Below, piece by piece: positions 35,040-44,426 of a DNA stretch of 64,000 bases (its first letter is position 1; each line of letters opens with the position of its first letter). Both the position numbers and the translations under genes were made by a program. Location: contig CALLJS010000002.1 of NCBI GenBank assembly GCA_938050045.1, positions 1-64,000 on the forward strand, given 5' to 3'. This DNA comes from an uncultured Sphingomonadaceae bacterium. Lineage in GTDB: Bacteria; Pseudomonadota; Alphaproteobacteria; Sphingomonadales; Sphingomonadaceae. The notes under the pieces were generated by a model. That model saw only the letters and a program-made list of their open reading frames with translations, ran no database searches and had not been told where the DNA came from.

Positions 35040-36434
35040 ATGAAAATGACATCGCATGTTTTCCATTCCACGAGTTTGCGCGAATATGACATCAGGGGCA
35101 TTATTGGCGAAACATTGGGCGAAAAAGATGCCTATGCTATTGGCCGTGGTTTTGGCACATTATTAGCCCGCGATGGCGGTAAAAAAGCGGCGATTGGTTA
35201 TGATGGCCGGCTAAGCTCTCCCATGCTCGAAAAAGCCTTGGTTGCTGGATTGAATGACAGCGCAATAACAGCCGTGCGCATTGGCATGGGGCCAACGCCG
35301 ATGTTATATTATGCTGAATGCATATTGGATGATGTTGACGGCGGCATAGAAATAACCGGTAGCCACAACCCCGCTAATTATAATGGCTTCAAAATGGTGT
35401 TTAAGGGGCGTCCTTTTTTCGGGTCTGATATTCAAAAGCTGGGAACTATGGCGGCGGCAGGCGATTGGGATTCGGGTTCGGCTGGGTCGGAATCGCTCGA
35501 CATCATGGATCAATATGTTGCGCGTATTTTGGAAGGGGCTCCACAAAAACCGTTTCGTATCGGTTGGGATGCTGGTAATGGAGCCGCAGGGCCGATAATT
35601 GAAAAATTGGTCGCGCAATTGCCAGGCGAGCATTTTATGCTGTTCACTGAAGTCGATGGTAATTTCCCCAATCATCATCCCGATCCAACCGAAGAGGCTA
35701 ATCTGACCGATTTGAAAAAATTAGTCGCCGACAATAAGCTCGACTTTGGAGTGGCTTTTGATGGTGATGGTGATCGTATCGGTGCTATTGACGGGCAGGG
35801 CCGCGTTATTTGGGGGGACCAATTGCTGCAAATCTATGCGCAAGAAGTTTTGAAAGCATTACCAGGGTCCACGATTATAGCCGATGTTAAGGCCTCGCAG
35901 GCGCTTTATGACCGCGTTAATGAACTTGGCGGGCAGCCCTTAATGTGGAAAACAGGGCATAGTTTGATTAAGTCCAAAATGAAGGAAACAGGGTCGCCAT
36001 TAGCGGGCGAAATGAGCGGCCATGTGTTTTTCAAACATGAATATTATGGGTTTGATGATGCGCCTTATGCCGCAATTCGTCTGATGAGTGCATCGGCTAG
36101 CATTGGTCAGTCGGTGACTGAATTGCGCGGCGCGATGAAGGAAATGATAAATACGCCAGAGATGCGCTTTCAGGTTGATGAGAGCCGCAAATTTGCAGTG
36201 ATTGATGAAGTGTTAGAACGCCTCTTTGCTGATGGGGCAGATGTGAACAATACCGACGGCGCGCGGGTGAATACCGCCGATGGTTGGTGGCTCTTGCGCG
36301 CTTCGAACACCCAAGATGTGTTGGTTGCGCGGGCTGAGGCATCATCCAAAGAGGGGCTAGAGCGGTTGATGACACAAATTGATAAGCAGCTTGCTTTATC
36401 AGGGTTAGAGCGCGGCGAAACAGTAGGACATTGA
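35040..36434 (+). CDS. Phosphomannomutase/phosphoglucomutase
   Basis: The 464-residue enzyme of the alpha-D-phosphohexomutase family has the N-terminal SLREYDIRGI, the phosphoserine loop GSHNPANYNGFKM near 104-116 and the Mg-binding loop DGDGDRIG near 240-247, then the sugar-binding GEMSGHVFF near 320-328. It is close to ManB/AlgC-type bifunctional enzymes that supply mannose 1-phosphate or glucose 1-phosphate for glycan synthesis, fitting the UDP-glucose dehydrogenase and glycan genes that follow. Confidence 0.92.
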   Translation: MKMTSHVFHSTSLREYDIRGIIGETLGEKDAYAIGRGFGTLLARDGGKKAAIGYDGRLSSPMLEKALVAGLNDSAITAVRIGMGPTPMLYYAECILDDVDGGIEITGSHNPANYNGFKMVFKGRPFFGSDIQKLGTMAAAGDWDSGSAGSESLDIMDQYVARILEGAPQKPFRIGWDAGNGAAGPIIEKLVAQLPGEHFMLFTEVDGNFPNHHPDPTEEANLTDLKKLVADNKLDFGVAFDGDGDRIGAIDGQGRVIWGDQLLQIYAQEVLKALPGSTIIADVKASQALYDRVNELGGQPLMWKTGHSLIKSKMKETGSPLAGEMSGHVFFKHEYYGFDDAPYAAIRLMSASASIGQSVTELRGAMKEMINTPEMRFQVDESRKFAVIDEVLERLFADGADVNNTDGARVNTADGWWLLRASNTQDVLVARAEASSKEGLERLMTQIDKQLALSGLERGETVGH

Positions 36435-36445
36435 TACGAATCACT

Positions 36446-36635
36446 ATGCGTAAATTTTAACCTATTTGTTTTTGCGATTATCTGCGCCCTGATCGCAATT
36501 TACGCCATGTCGTCTTTGGTCAATCAAGCTGCACCATCCGATGTTCCTAAATTGGTCTGGTTTGTTTCAGGATTAAACCCTGTACAAATGTCGGGCCTGA
36601 GATATGAGTATGCATGCTTGACTTTTGGGCGATAA
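36446..36635 (+). pseudogene. Candidate frameshifted small membrane-protein gene
   Basis: An ATG at 36446 opens a frame that hits a stop after four codons at a run of T bases. Shifting by one base there gives about 60 uninterrupted codons with one strong membrane segment (NLFVFAIICALIAIYAM) and a short tail to a TAA at 36635. Either a small gene broken by one inserted T or chance. There is no strong ribosome site. Confidence 0.35.
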
Positions 36636-36675
36636 GCTGTGATTTAATCGATTGATTAAACATGAGGGTTTTAGC

Positions 36676-37347
36676 ATGAGCATGACGATCACTATTAGAG
36701 ACGATATTGCAACAATCACCTTGGATGATAGCAAGGCCAATGCGATTGATTGGGATTGGATGGCGGCCTTTATGACGTTGCTGGGTCAAGCCGAAAGTGA
36801 TGCAAAAGCTCTGATTATTACAGGGCGTAAGGGCGTGTTTAGCGGCGGATTTAACCTGAAAAAATTACCGAATGCATCGCGCGAAGAATTGAGCAAATTG
36901 CTTGACGATGCCAGCGAGATGCTGGCGCGTATATATGAAAGTAAATTGCCCATCATTGCAGCATGCAGCGGCCATGCTATTGCAATGGGCAGCTTTCTTT
37001 TATGCGCTTGTGATACGCGCATTGGCATAAAAGGCGATTATAAATTTGGCGCGAATGAAACGTTGAATAATATGAACCTGCCCGTGTTTGCGGTTGAATT
37101 ACCGCGCGATAGATTAAACCCGCATTATATGACGCGCAGTTTGATTCAATCGGAAATATATGGCGTTGATGATGCGATAAAGGCTGGTTATTTGGATATG
37201 GCGGTTAACGAAGATGCCCTGCTGTCCACCGCCCAAAAAATAGCCAAGCAATTGGCACAATTACCCGCGCGTGCCTACCATGCGAATAAAGGGTTTGTGA
37301 GGGGGCATACGTTAAAACTTATCCGCGATGCTATTGGTTCTTATTGA
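36676..37347 (+). CDS. Enoyl-CoA hydratase/isomerase family protein
   Basis: From the ATG at 36676 (GAGGG upstream) the product has 223 residues of crotonase fold. The two oxyanion-hole regions are seen in GRKGVFSGGFNLKKL near 52-66 and CSGHAIAMGSFLLCACD near 96-112. The C-terminal part is short compared with most hydratases. The catalytic Glu pair is not obvious (EL of PLNP-like region), so the exact reaction is open. Confidence 0.85.
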   Translation: MSMTITIRDDIATITLDDSKANAIDWDWMAAFMTLLGQAESDAKALIITGRKGVFSGGFNLKKLPNASREELSKLLDDASEMLARIYESKLPIIAACSGHAIAMGSFLLCACDTRIGIKGDYKFGANETLNNMNLPVFAVELPRDRLNPHYMTRSLIQSEIYGVDDAIKAGYLDMAVNEDALLSTAQKIAKQLAQLPARAYHANKGFVRGHTLKLIRDAIGSY

Positions 37348-37444
37348 TATTATAAATATGCTTCATCAACCTATCATAATATTCTAAACGTGATTTTAAG
37401 CCTTTGTTGGCATAGCGTTTTAGATTGAATAGGCGGATGATAAT

Positions 37445-38743
37445 ATGAAAATTGCAATGATCGGAACTGGCTATGTGGGTCTTGTGTCGGGGGCGTGTTT
37501 CTCTGACTTTGGCCATGATGTCATCTGCGTTGATAAAGATGCATCAAAGATTAGCGCGCTCGAAGATAATATCATGCCGATATATGAACCTGGTCTTGAT
37601 GCGCTGGTTGCGCGTAATGTTGCGGCTGGGCGGTTATCCTTTACAACCTCTATCGATACCGTCAAAAGTGCCGATGCTATATTCATCGCGGTTGGCACGC
37701 CATCGCGGCGCGGCGATGGGCATGCTGATCTTAGCTATGTTTATGCGGCTGCGGCCGAGATTGCCGACCATTGCGCTGTAAATGCTATAATCGTGACTAA
37801 ATCTACTGTGCCTGTGGGTACGGGCGATGAAGTCGAACGGATCATGCGCGAGCAAGCGCCCGATAAGAATATATCGGTTGTATCAAACCCTGAATTTTTG
37901 CGAGAGGGTGCTGCCATTGATGATTTTAAGCGGCCTGATCGTATTGTGATTGGGAGCGAAAATGAAGATGCTAGCCAAGTGATGCGCGAAATTTATCGGC
38001 CCTTATTTTTGAATGAATCGCCGCTTTTATTTACTGGTCGCCGCACGGCCGAACTGATAAAATATGCGGCTAATGCCTTTTTGGCGACTAAGATAACGTT
38101 CATTAATGAAATGGCTGATTTATGCGAAAAAGTTGGCGCAAATGTCCAAGATGTATCGCGCGGGATGGGTTCGGATAATCGGATTGGTAGAAAATTTTTG
38201 AACGCTGGGCCAGGTTATGGCGGCTCTTGTTTTCCCAAAGATACGCTTGCGTTGATGAAAACAGCCCAAGATTATGACAGTCCGATGCGCATTGTGGAAT
38301 CCGTGGTACAGGTTAATGAATGCCGGAAACGTGCTATGGGCCGCAAAGTCATAGAAGCTATGGGCGGCGATGTGCGCGGCAAAAAAATTGCGTTATTGGG
38401 CCTAACGTTCAAACCCAATACCGATGATATGCGCGATGCTCCTTCAATTGCTATTGTTGGTGCATTAGAAGATGCTGGCGCGCAGATTTGCGCATATGAC
38501 CCCGAAGGGATGAATGCCGCCTCCGATATGTTGCCGCAGGTGGAAATGAAGCAAGATGCATATCAAGCAACGCAGAGCGTAGATGCATTGGTCATTGTGA
38601 CAGAATGGGATATTTTTAGAGCATTGGATTTGAAACGTATTTTATCTTCTATGGCGGGCAATATCATGGTTGATTTGCGCAATATATACAATGCAGGTGA
38701 TATGAGAGATATTGGCTTTTCTTACACTAGCGTTGGCCGATAG
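37445..38743 (+). CDS. ugd: UDP-glucose 6-dehydrogenase
   Basis: The 432-residue enzyme has the NAD-binding MIGTGYVGLVSGACF near 5-19, the middle domain with the catalytic Cys in PGYGGSCFPKDTLAL near 257-271, and the C-terminal UDP-binding domain with GLTFKPNTDDMRDAPS. It makes UDP-glucuronate from UDP-glucose with two NAD. It starts the surface-glycan region; a truncated rmlC follows. Confidence 0.95.
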   Translation: MKIAMIGTGYVGLVSGACFSDFGHDVICVDKDASKISALEDNIMPIYEPGLDALVARNVAAGRLSFTTSIDTVKSADAIFIAVGTPSRRGDGHADLSYVYAAAAEIADHCAVNAIIVTKSTVPVGTGDEVERIMREQAPDKNISVVSNPEFLREGAAIDDFKRPDRIVIGSENEDASQVMREIYRPLFLNESPLLFTGRRTAELIKYAANAFLATKITFINEMADLCEKVGANVQDVSRGMGSDNRIGRKFLNAGPGYGGSCFPKDTLALMKTAQDYDSPMRIVESVVQVNECRKRAMGRKVIEAMGGDVRGKKIALLGLTFKPNTDDMRDAPSIAIVGALEDAGAQICAYDPEGMNAASDMLPQVEMKQDAYQATQSVDALVIVTEWDIFRALDLKRILSSMAGNIMVDLRNIYNAGDMRDIGFSYTSVGR

Positions 38744-38784
38744 ATTTCTATAGCGACGTCCTGAACATAGATTAAGGACAGAAT

Positions 38785-38970
38785 ATGGAAGTGGTAGATA
38801 CCAAATTAGCGGGCTGTAAAATCATAATCCCCCAAAAATTTGGAGACAATCGCGGTTATTTTACCGAAAGCTGGAATCAAGTGACGATGAAGTCTGCAGG
38901 CATTTCGGTTGATTTTGTTCAAGATAATCACAGCTTTTTTATGCATAAAGGCACGCTTGATGAAAAATAA
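38785..38970 (+). pseudogene. Truncated dTDP-4-dehydrorhamnose 3,5-epimerase
   Basis: The 61-residue open frame is the start of RmlC: IIIPQKFGDNRGYFTESWN and VDFVQDNHSFFMHKGTL. The family has about 180 residues; here the frame ends right after KGTLDEK, before the catalytic HYQ... core. Thirteen bases on, the convergent aminotransferase ends. The remnant marks a recombination break in the glycan locus. No rmlA, rmlB or rmlD is present in the window. Confidence 0.85.
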
Positions 38971-38982
38971 AGATTAGAGCGT

Positions 38983-40161
38983 TTACTGCATGCTCTCCAT
39001 CACTTCGGTGATAGAGGCGCATATTTTTTCCATATCATCATCCAATAATGTCGGATGAACCATGAACATCACGCTGGTTTCGCCCAATTCTTTTGCTATG
39101 GGCAAGCGTGTTTTTGGCCGCCATGGCGTGTTATCAAATGCCTTTTCCAGATAGATTTCCGAACATGTCCCGTGCATTACGGGGATATTTTTTTCGCGCA
39201 ATTTTGCAACCAGCGCATCGCGGTTGATCTGCGTTTCGGGCCTTATATAGGCATAATAACGATAATAAGCATGCTCAAACCCATCATCGGGTTTTGGCGT
39301 TCGTATCATTGCACCAAATGGCGCAAGGGCCTGCGCTATCATGGCGGCATTTTTTGTGCGGCGCGCGCGCCAATCAGCCATGCGCTGTAATTGAACACGC
39401 CCTATCACCGATTGCATTTCTAACATCCGCCAATTGGTGCCAAAGCTGTCATGGACAAACCGAAAACCAGGCGGATGTTGCCGATTATAGACGGCATCCC
39501 AATCCTTGCCATGGTCTTTATAGGACCACATAAATTTCCATAAATCGGCATCTTGGGTAGTGACCATACCGCCTTCGCCGCCCGTGGTCATAATCTTGTC
39601 TTGGCAAAATGACCAAGCACCAATCTGGCCAAAACTGCCCACTGATTGGCCATTAATTGCCGCGCCATGCGCTTGGGCGCAATCCTCTATGACGGCAATG
39701 TCATGCGCCTTGGCCAAACGCATAATCGCGGGCATATCGGCTGGCCATCCGCCCAAATGTACAAGGATAATGGCCTTTGTCGCTGTCGTGATTTTAGGGG
39801 CTATCGTTTCTGCGCTTAAATTCCCGCTATCATGGTCAACATCTGCAAAAACAGGGGTCGCACCAGCGTTCACGACGCTGGATACAGATGCAATAAAGCT
39901 GCGCGGAGTGACGATTACTTCATCCTCCGCTATTTTATTATGGACACCGATACCCAATGCTTTCAACGCAAGATCCAACGCCAAAGTGCCATTGGCTAGA
40001 GCGATTGCATGATTGCTATTGGCCCAAGTTGCAAATTCCCGTTCAAATTCTCGGCCGATTTGCCCTGTCCAATAATTAACTTTATTCGATGCAATCACAT
40101 CGCGCACGGCATCGGATTCCTCATCGGTGAAATGCGGCCAAGAAGGATAAATATTATGCAT
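38983..40161 (-). CDS. DegT/DnrJ/EryC1/StrS sugar aminotransferase
   Basis: The 392-residue PLP enzyme has IALANGTLALDLALKALGI near 52-70, the conserved EDCAQAHGA near 158-166 and the Lys that binds PLP in SFCQDKIMTTGGEGGMVTT near 183-201. Family members aminate keto sugars of nucleotide diphosphates. The first residues SWPHFTDEESDAVRDVI and NYWTG are typical. It stands alone, convergent with ugd and the rmlC remnant. Confidence 0.92.
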   Translation of the reverse strand: MHNIYPSWPHFTDEESDAVRDVIASNKVNYWTGQIGREFEREFATWANSNHAIALANGTLALDLALKALGIGVHNKIAEDEVIVTPRSFIASVSSVVNAGATPVFADVDHDSGNLSAETIAPKITTATKAIILVHLGGWPADMPAIMRLAKAHDIAVIEDCAQAHGAAINGQSVGSFGQIGAWSFCQDKIMTTGGEGGMVTTQDADLWKFMWSYKDHGKDWDAVYNRQHPPGFRFVHDSFGTNWRMLEMQSVIGRVQLQRMADWRARRTKNAAMIAQALAPFGAMIRTPKPDDGFEHAYYRYYAYIRPETQINRDALVAKLREKNIPVMHGTCSEIYLEKAFDNTPWRPKTRLPIAKELGETSVMFMVHPTLLDDDMEKICASITEVMESMQ

Positions 40162-40359
40162 TGCTCATTCCATTTGCCCAAATTTTTTTAGAACCTTATG
40201 GCAGTTCGCGCGATAGGGTCAATCTTTATGATAAGTTCATCAATTATTGCAGTATATGAAAAACTCATTGCAATCGTGATATCAACGAGTCATGGATTAC
40301 CCTATGGACAGCGATAGGCAAAAGATTATGGCTTTGAGGCCATTTAGAGGGAATGATAG

Positions 40360-41232
40360 GTGATGCGCGATGCAACGGATTTTACGCCGCTTATCATTAT
40401 AGGCGCAGGGCGTTCGGGCACCAATATTTTGCGCGATACATTGTGCAATATTGAGGGCTTTGCAACATGGGATTGCGATGAGATTAACCCGATATGGCGG
40501 CATGGTAATTTAGCGGCATCGCATGATGAATTTGACGCAACTATGGCGACACCCTCTGTCAAAAAATTCATAAAATCTGCATTTCATCAACAATGGCTGC
40601 ACAGCGGCAAACCAAAATATATGGTCGAAAAAACCTGCGCGAATAGCCTGCGTATTCCCTTCATTGCCGAGATTTTTCCAGATGCCAAATTCCTGTTCAT
40701 TGTGCGCGATGGCGTTGATGTTTTGGCGTCGGCCAAAAAAAGATGGCGCGGCGAGATGGATGTACAAAGCTTGCCTTATTATTGGGCCAAAATTCGCTAT
40801 ACGCCGTTCATGGATCTGCCCATTTATGGGCTGCGCTTTGTTAAAGCCCGCGCGCAATTATTGTTTGGTAATAAGGCGCATATGGCGTTTTGGGGGCCTC
40901 AATTTGCCGATATGGTGCATCTGGATAAAGACACATCATTGGATGAATTATGCGTGCGGCAATGGCGCGCTTGCGTGGAAAAAGCGCATGATGATTTAGA
41001 AGCTTTCGGCGATTATCATAGGCTTAAATATGAAGATTTAACGGCGAATCCAAGCCAAGAAATTAGCAATATTATCCACTATTTAGGGCAAGATATTGCA
41101 ATGGAAAAAGTCGAACAAGCCTGCGCATCGGTGCACCGCAGTTCGGTAGGTAAAGGCCGCAGCGATAGACCGAGCGATGCGATTATGACGCTCATTGAGA
41201 AACCGCTAAAGCGGTTCGATTATCATGGGTAA
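40360..41232 (+). CDS. Sulfotransferase
   Basis: The 290-residue protein begins with the PAPS 5'-phosphosulfate loop IIIGAGRSGTNILRDTL near 10-26 and has the 3'-phosphate site region KFLFIVRDGVDVLASAKKRW near 108-127. The C-terminal part ends with RSSVGKGRS, another typical PAPS-contacting region. The likely start is GTG at 40360 or ATG at 40363, with GAGGG upstream. It would transfer sulfate to a glycan or lipid; placed 9 bases before the flippase gene, the glycan is the likely acceptor. Confidence 0.9.
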   Translation: MMRDATDFTPLIIIGAGRSGTNILRDTLCNIEGFATWDCDEINPIWRHGNLAASHDEFDATMATPSVKKFIKSAFHQQWLHSGKPKYMVEKTCANSLRIPFIAEIFPDAKFLFIVRDGVDVLASAKKRWRGEMDVQSLPYYWAKIRYTPFMDLPIYGLRFVKARAQLLFGNKAHMAFWGPQFADMVHLDKDTSLDELCVRQWRACVEKAHDDLEAFGDYHRLKYEDLTANPSQEISNIIHYLGQDIAMEKVEQACASVHRSSVGKGRSDRPSDAIMTLIEKPLKRFDYHG

Positions 41233-41241
41233 GGCGATTGA

Positions 41242-42585
41242 ATGATGCGTCATTTTTCGCCCAAAGGATTGCAGAAAAATAGCATGACTAGCCTATTGGC
41301 AAGTGCAATGATGATCGTCCCAACATTCCTTATTCCTTTTCTTCTTAATCGGACAATCACCATTGCTGAATATGCAATTTATGCGACGATCTTATCATAT
41401 TTGCCATTGGTAAATATTTTGGCGCAATCGGTGCGCTTGGCGAGTGCTTCACGGATAAGAGTATTGAATGAGCAGTATCGCTCTGAAGAAGTGCGCACTA
41501 GTTTTTTTGCGACTATAATTGGAATCGCGTTCATACAAATCATATTGGTTTCTGGGGCCATTGAATTATTTTTGTACTGGCAGCATGATGCTGGTGATAA
41601 TGCTATTATGCGCTACGGTTTATATTGCCTCAACATCAATGTGATTGGCACTATCTGTATTGCTTTGGTTGCGAGCAGCGGTTCGGCTCAGTCGGATTTC
41701 TTACCCGAAAATATATCCAAACCGCTGCCCAATTTATTATTAGCTGTTGGCTTAGCCTTGCTCTATGCAGGGATTGGCAATCAAAACCTCGATAGGGTGT
41801 TTATAATTTTTGCAATCACCCCATGGATTGTATTTATTATTTTGGCTTTTCTTTATTGGCCAGAGCTGAAGATGATTATGGGCAAAATATCATGGGTTAA
41901 GACATCAATAATGGCTTATTTTTTGCGCACTTATTTGGGGCATAGTTGGTGGAATTTAATGGCCTATTTGGCGACAATGGTTTCGGTGACTTTGGTGGCA
42001 ATATTCCATTCTCAATATGTTGTTACTTTTAGCATCGCAACGATGCTGGTTGCGCTTAGTGCTGCTATTCCTATTGCTATCATGGGGCCGCTGGCAGTAA
42101 AGGTGAATATGGTAAACCAACAAACGATGGCCGAGAAAAAATCATTTTTCCGAACCGTTAATTCTTATTTTCAAATTTATATTCTGGCTATTTCAATCGC
42201 TATCTTGCTCATTCCAGAGCAGTTTTTCATTCTCTGGGTTGGGCCAATATTGGGCCCAGAAGTACAAATATTCATCTATTATTTGCTTCCTGCTTATGCT
42301 TTGCGTTTGCTCAATATGGCGTTTAACATTTATATGATATCCTATGGCAAACAAGAAAAATTGATATTCAGCCCCGCGCTTGAGGCTTTTATAGCGACCG
42401 TTGGCGGATTGGTTTTGGGAAATTTTTATGGCGTAGAAGGCGTGGCTTTGGCGTTGCTGTTGGCGGCAATTACGCGCACAATTTTAACAATTTTTTTCGA
42501 CCGCAAAATTTTGGTTGAGCATATAGATATTAGCAAAGGCGATTTTTTAATTACAAGGCCGAAATTACCCAGTTTTTTCTTGTGA
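41242..42585 (+). CDS. Wzx-like polysaccharide flippase
   Basis: The 447-residue membrane protein of the MOP/MATE type has about 12 predicted segments. Opening with SMTSLLASAMMIVPTFLIPFLL and AEYAIYATILSYLP, it resembles O-antigen and EPS flippases that move lipid-linked repeat units across the inner membrane. It shares its transcript with the sulfotransferase. No separate Wzy polymerase is seen nearby. Confidence 0.85.
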   Translation: MMRHFSPKGLQKNSMTSLLASAMMIVPTFLIPFLLNRTITIAEYAIYATILSYLPLVNILAQSVRLASASRIRVLNEQYRSEEVRTSFFATIIGIAFIQIILVSGAIELFLYWQHDAGDNAIMRYGLYCLNINVIGTICIALVASSGSAQSDFLPENISKPLPNLLLAVGLALLYAGIGNQNLDRVFIIFAITPWIVFIILAFLYWPELKMIMGKISWVKTSIMAYFLRTYLGHSWWNLMAYLATMVSVTLVAIFHSQYVVTFSIATMLVALSAAIPIAIMGPLAVKVNMVNQQTMAEKKSFFRTVNSYFQIYILAISIAILLIPEQFFILWVGPILGPEVQIFIYYLLPAYALRLLNMAFNIYMISYGKQEKLIFSPALEAFIATVGGLVLGNFYGVEGVALALLLAAITRTILTIFFDRKILVEHIDISKGDFLITRPKLPSFFL

Positions 42586-42591
42586 CCGCGC

Positions 42592-43809
42592 TCATAGCTG
42601 CGCGATAATATCATCCCATTGGGCTAAAATTGCAGAGAGGGTCATTTCAGCGCGCACAATCTCGACTTGGTTTGCCATGCGCCGCCGCAACGCTGCATCC
42701 TCGCTTAACCGTGTTATAGCTTTGGCAATCCCCTCTATGTCATCGGGCGTGACAACCAAAGCAACTTCGCGCTCTGTGCAAAATTGCGCTAAGGCACTAT
42801 CAGGTTCGACAATTACCAATGCGGGTAAACCCAAATCCCAATAGGTCAGGGTTTTGGATGGAAAGGCGAATTGATATACGCCTGCCTCTAGTGAGACGAT
42901 ACCAATATCGGCTTTGGCAATTTCGTGGCGCGCTTGTTCAAAGGGGCGGTGCGCCAAAAAATGGATGTTATCCGCATTTTGGCTGCGCGATTTAAGCATA
43001 TCCAATGCTTTACCCTCGCCCATAAAGCTTAGCGTAGCATTATCCGCATTCGCCATATGCATAGCATCGATTACATTGTCTAATTTTTGAAACATTCCCA
43101 AATTACCCGCAAAGATAAAATTGACTTTATCGCTCTTCGCTTCTTTTTGGGCTGCGATTGACAGAGGCTTATGCTTTTCAGCGGGAGCATCAAAAGATTG
43201 CAAACCAAAATTATTGATGATGCGGATATTATCGTCCTTACCGCTAAGGCTGCTTATCTTATTGGCCATATCCTGAGACAGGGTGATGATGCGATCTGCT
43301 TTGCACCGCGTTTTGCGCTCTAATAAAGCCAATATTTTATAGAGCGGGTTGCTGGGTTTCAAATATCCCATATGCGCTGCTAATTCAGGATAAATATCTT
43401 GGATATGATAGAGGAATTTGGCATCAAAAATACGTGCGATTAGACTTGCCGATACACCTTGGATAACAGGCGGGATAGAGGCACTCCAGATCAAATCATA
43501 ACGCTCGCCTCGTATGCGCGCGATGATAGATTTACACAAGGCTCTGCCTGCAAAAGCAAAACTGCCCAATTTGCGCATAAGCGCGATATTGGCCAAAGGA
43601 AAACGGCGCAGGCGTGTGACGCTGACGCCGCTTAAAACTTCATGGCGCGGGTTTTGTTTGGCGCGGTCGCTCGCTTTATAGCAGGGCTGCTCGCACCATA
43701 TTTCAACGCTATGTCCATTTGCGCTCATGCGGGCTGCTAATGTACGCAGCATAGAGGCATAGGGCGGGCTGTCGGGCCAAAAATGCCGATAGATTATGAG
43801 GATTCTCAT
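42592..43809 (-). CDS. Glycosyltransferase family 4
   Basis: From the ATG at 43809 the 405-residue GT-B protein has the N-terminal ILIIYRHFWPDSPPYASML and the C-terminal donor-site motifs FIFAGNLGMFQKLDNVIDAM, HFLAHRPFEQARHEIAKADIGIVSLEAG. It resembles WbuB-type transferases working on FucNAc-containing glycans; this fits the capEFG genes upstream. It starts 2 bases after the sugar transferase stop. Confidence 0.88.
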   Translation of the reverse strand: MRILIIYRHFWPDSPPYASMLRTLAARMSANGHSVEIWCEQPCYKASDRAKQNPRHEVLSGVSVTRLRRFPLANIALMRKLGSFAFAGRALCKSIIARIRGERYDLIWSASIPPVIQGVSASLIARIFDAKFLYHIQDIYPELAAHMGYLKPSNPLYKILALLERKTRCKADRIITLSQDMANKISSLSGKDDNIRIINNFGLQSFDAPAEKHKPLSIAAQKEAKSDKVNFIFAGNLGMFQKLDNVIDAMHMANADNATLSFMGEGKALDMLKSRSQNADNIHFLAHRPFEQARHEIAKADIGIVSLEAGVYQFAFPSKTLTYWDLGLPALVIVEPDSALAQFCTEREVALVVTPDDIEGIAKAITRLSEDAALRRRMANQVEIVRAEMTLSAILAQWDDIIAQL

Positions 43810-43811
43810 GC

Positions 43812-44414
43812 TCAAGACCCGCTGATTGTGCGCCATAATATGCGCATGTCTTCGATGAAACTATAATTGTCTAAATAAGCCCGATTAATGGCGATCTTAT
43901 CGGGCCAAAGCACTGCATCATTATAGGCTTGCGGATCATCTTGGGCTGCTAATATATCCTCCTCATTACGATATTTTAACGTTGCTGGCCCAGTGATGCC
44001 AGGCCGTAATTTCAAAATCACCCTATCCTCGCCTTTTAATGTATCGGCATAACCAGGCATATCGGGACGCGGCCCAATGAAGGACATTTCACCGATGATT
44101 ATATTCCATAATTGCGGTAATTCATCGATTTTACTTTTGCGAAAAAAAGCTCCCGATGCTGATATGCGTGTATCATTGGCGGCTGTGACATAGCCCGCTT
44201 TTGATGCTTCATTGGCGCGCATCGTGCGTATCTTATAGATGGTGAAAGGCTTGCTATATCGGCCAATGCGTCTTTGCGAAAATAAGCCGCTGGCGTTGCA
44301 ATCGATGCGGGCAATGAGCATGGCTATCAATAGGATGGGCCATGTCAGTAGCAATAATAGTAACGCAAATAGGACATCAAATATCCGTTTTATGGCGCGT
44401 TGAAACAAGGTCAC
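43812..44414 (-). CDS. Initiating sugar-phosphate transferase (PglC-like)
   Basis: This 200-residue monotopic phosphoglycosyl transferase has the N-terminal hydrophobic hairpin (about 10-35), then GLFSQRRIGRYSKPFTIYKIRTMR near 43-66 and SKIDELPQLWNIIIGEMSFIGPRPDMPG near 94-121 with the catalytic Asp-Glu. It lacks the large extra domain of WbaP. It would put the first sugar phosphate, perhaps FucNAc, onto undecaprenyl phosphate. Confidence 0.92.
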   Translation of the reverse strand: MTLFQRAIKRIFDVLFALLLLLLTWPILLIAMLIARIDCNASGLFSQRRIGRYSKPFTIYKIRTMRANEASKAGYVTAANDTRISASGAFFRKSKIDELPQLWNIIIGEMSFIGPRPDMPGYADTLKGEDRVILKLRPGITGPATLKYRNEEDILAAQDDPQAYNDAVLWPDKIAINRAYLDNYSFIEDMRILWRTISGS

Positions 44415-44426
44415 AGATATAGGCCT

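Noticed and set aside
39560-40012. 150-codon plus-strand open frame
   Set aside because: Antisense to the aminotransferase gene, whose motifs are complete; the frame is a by-product of its codon use.
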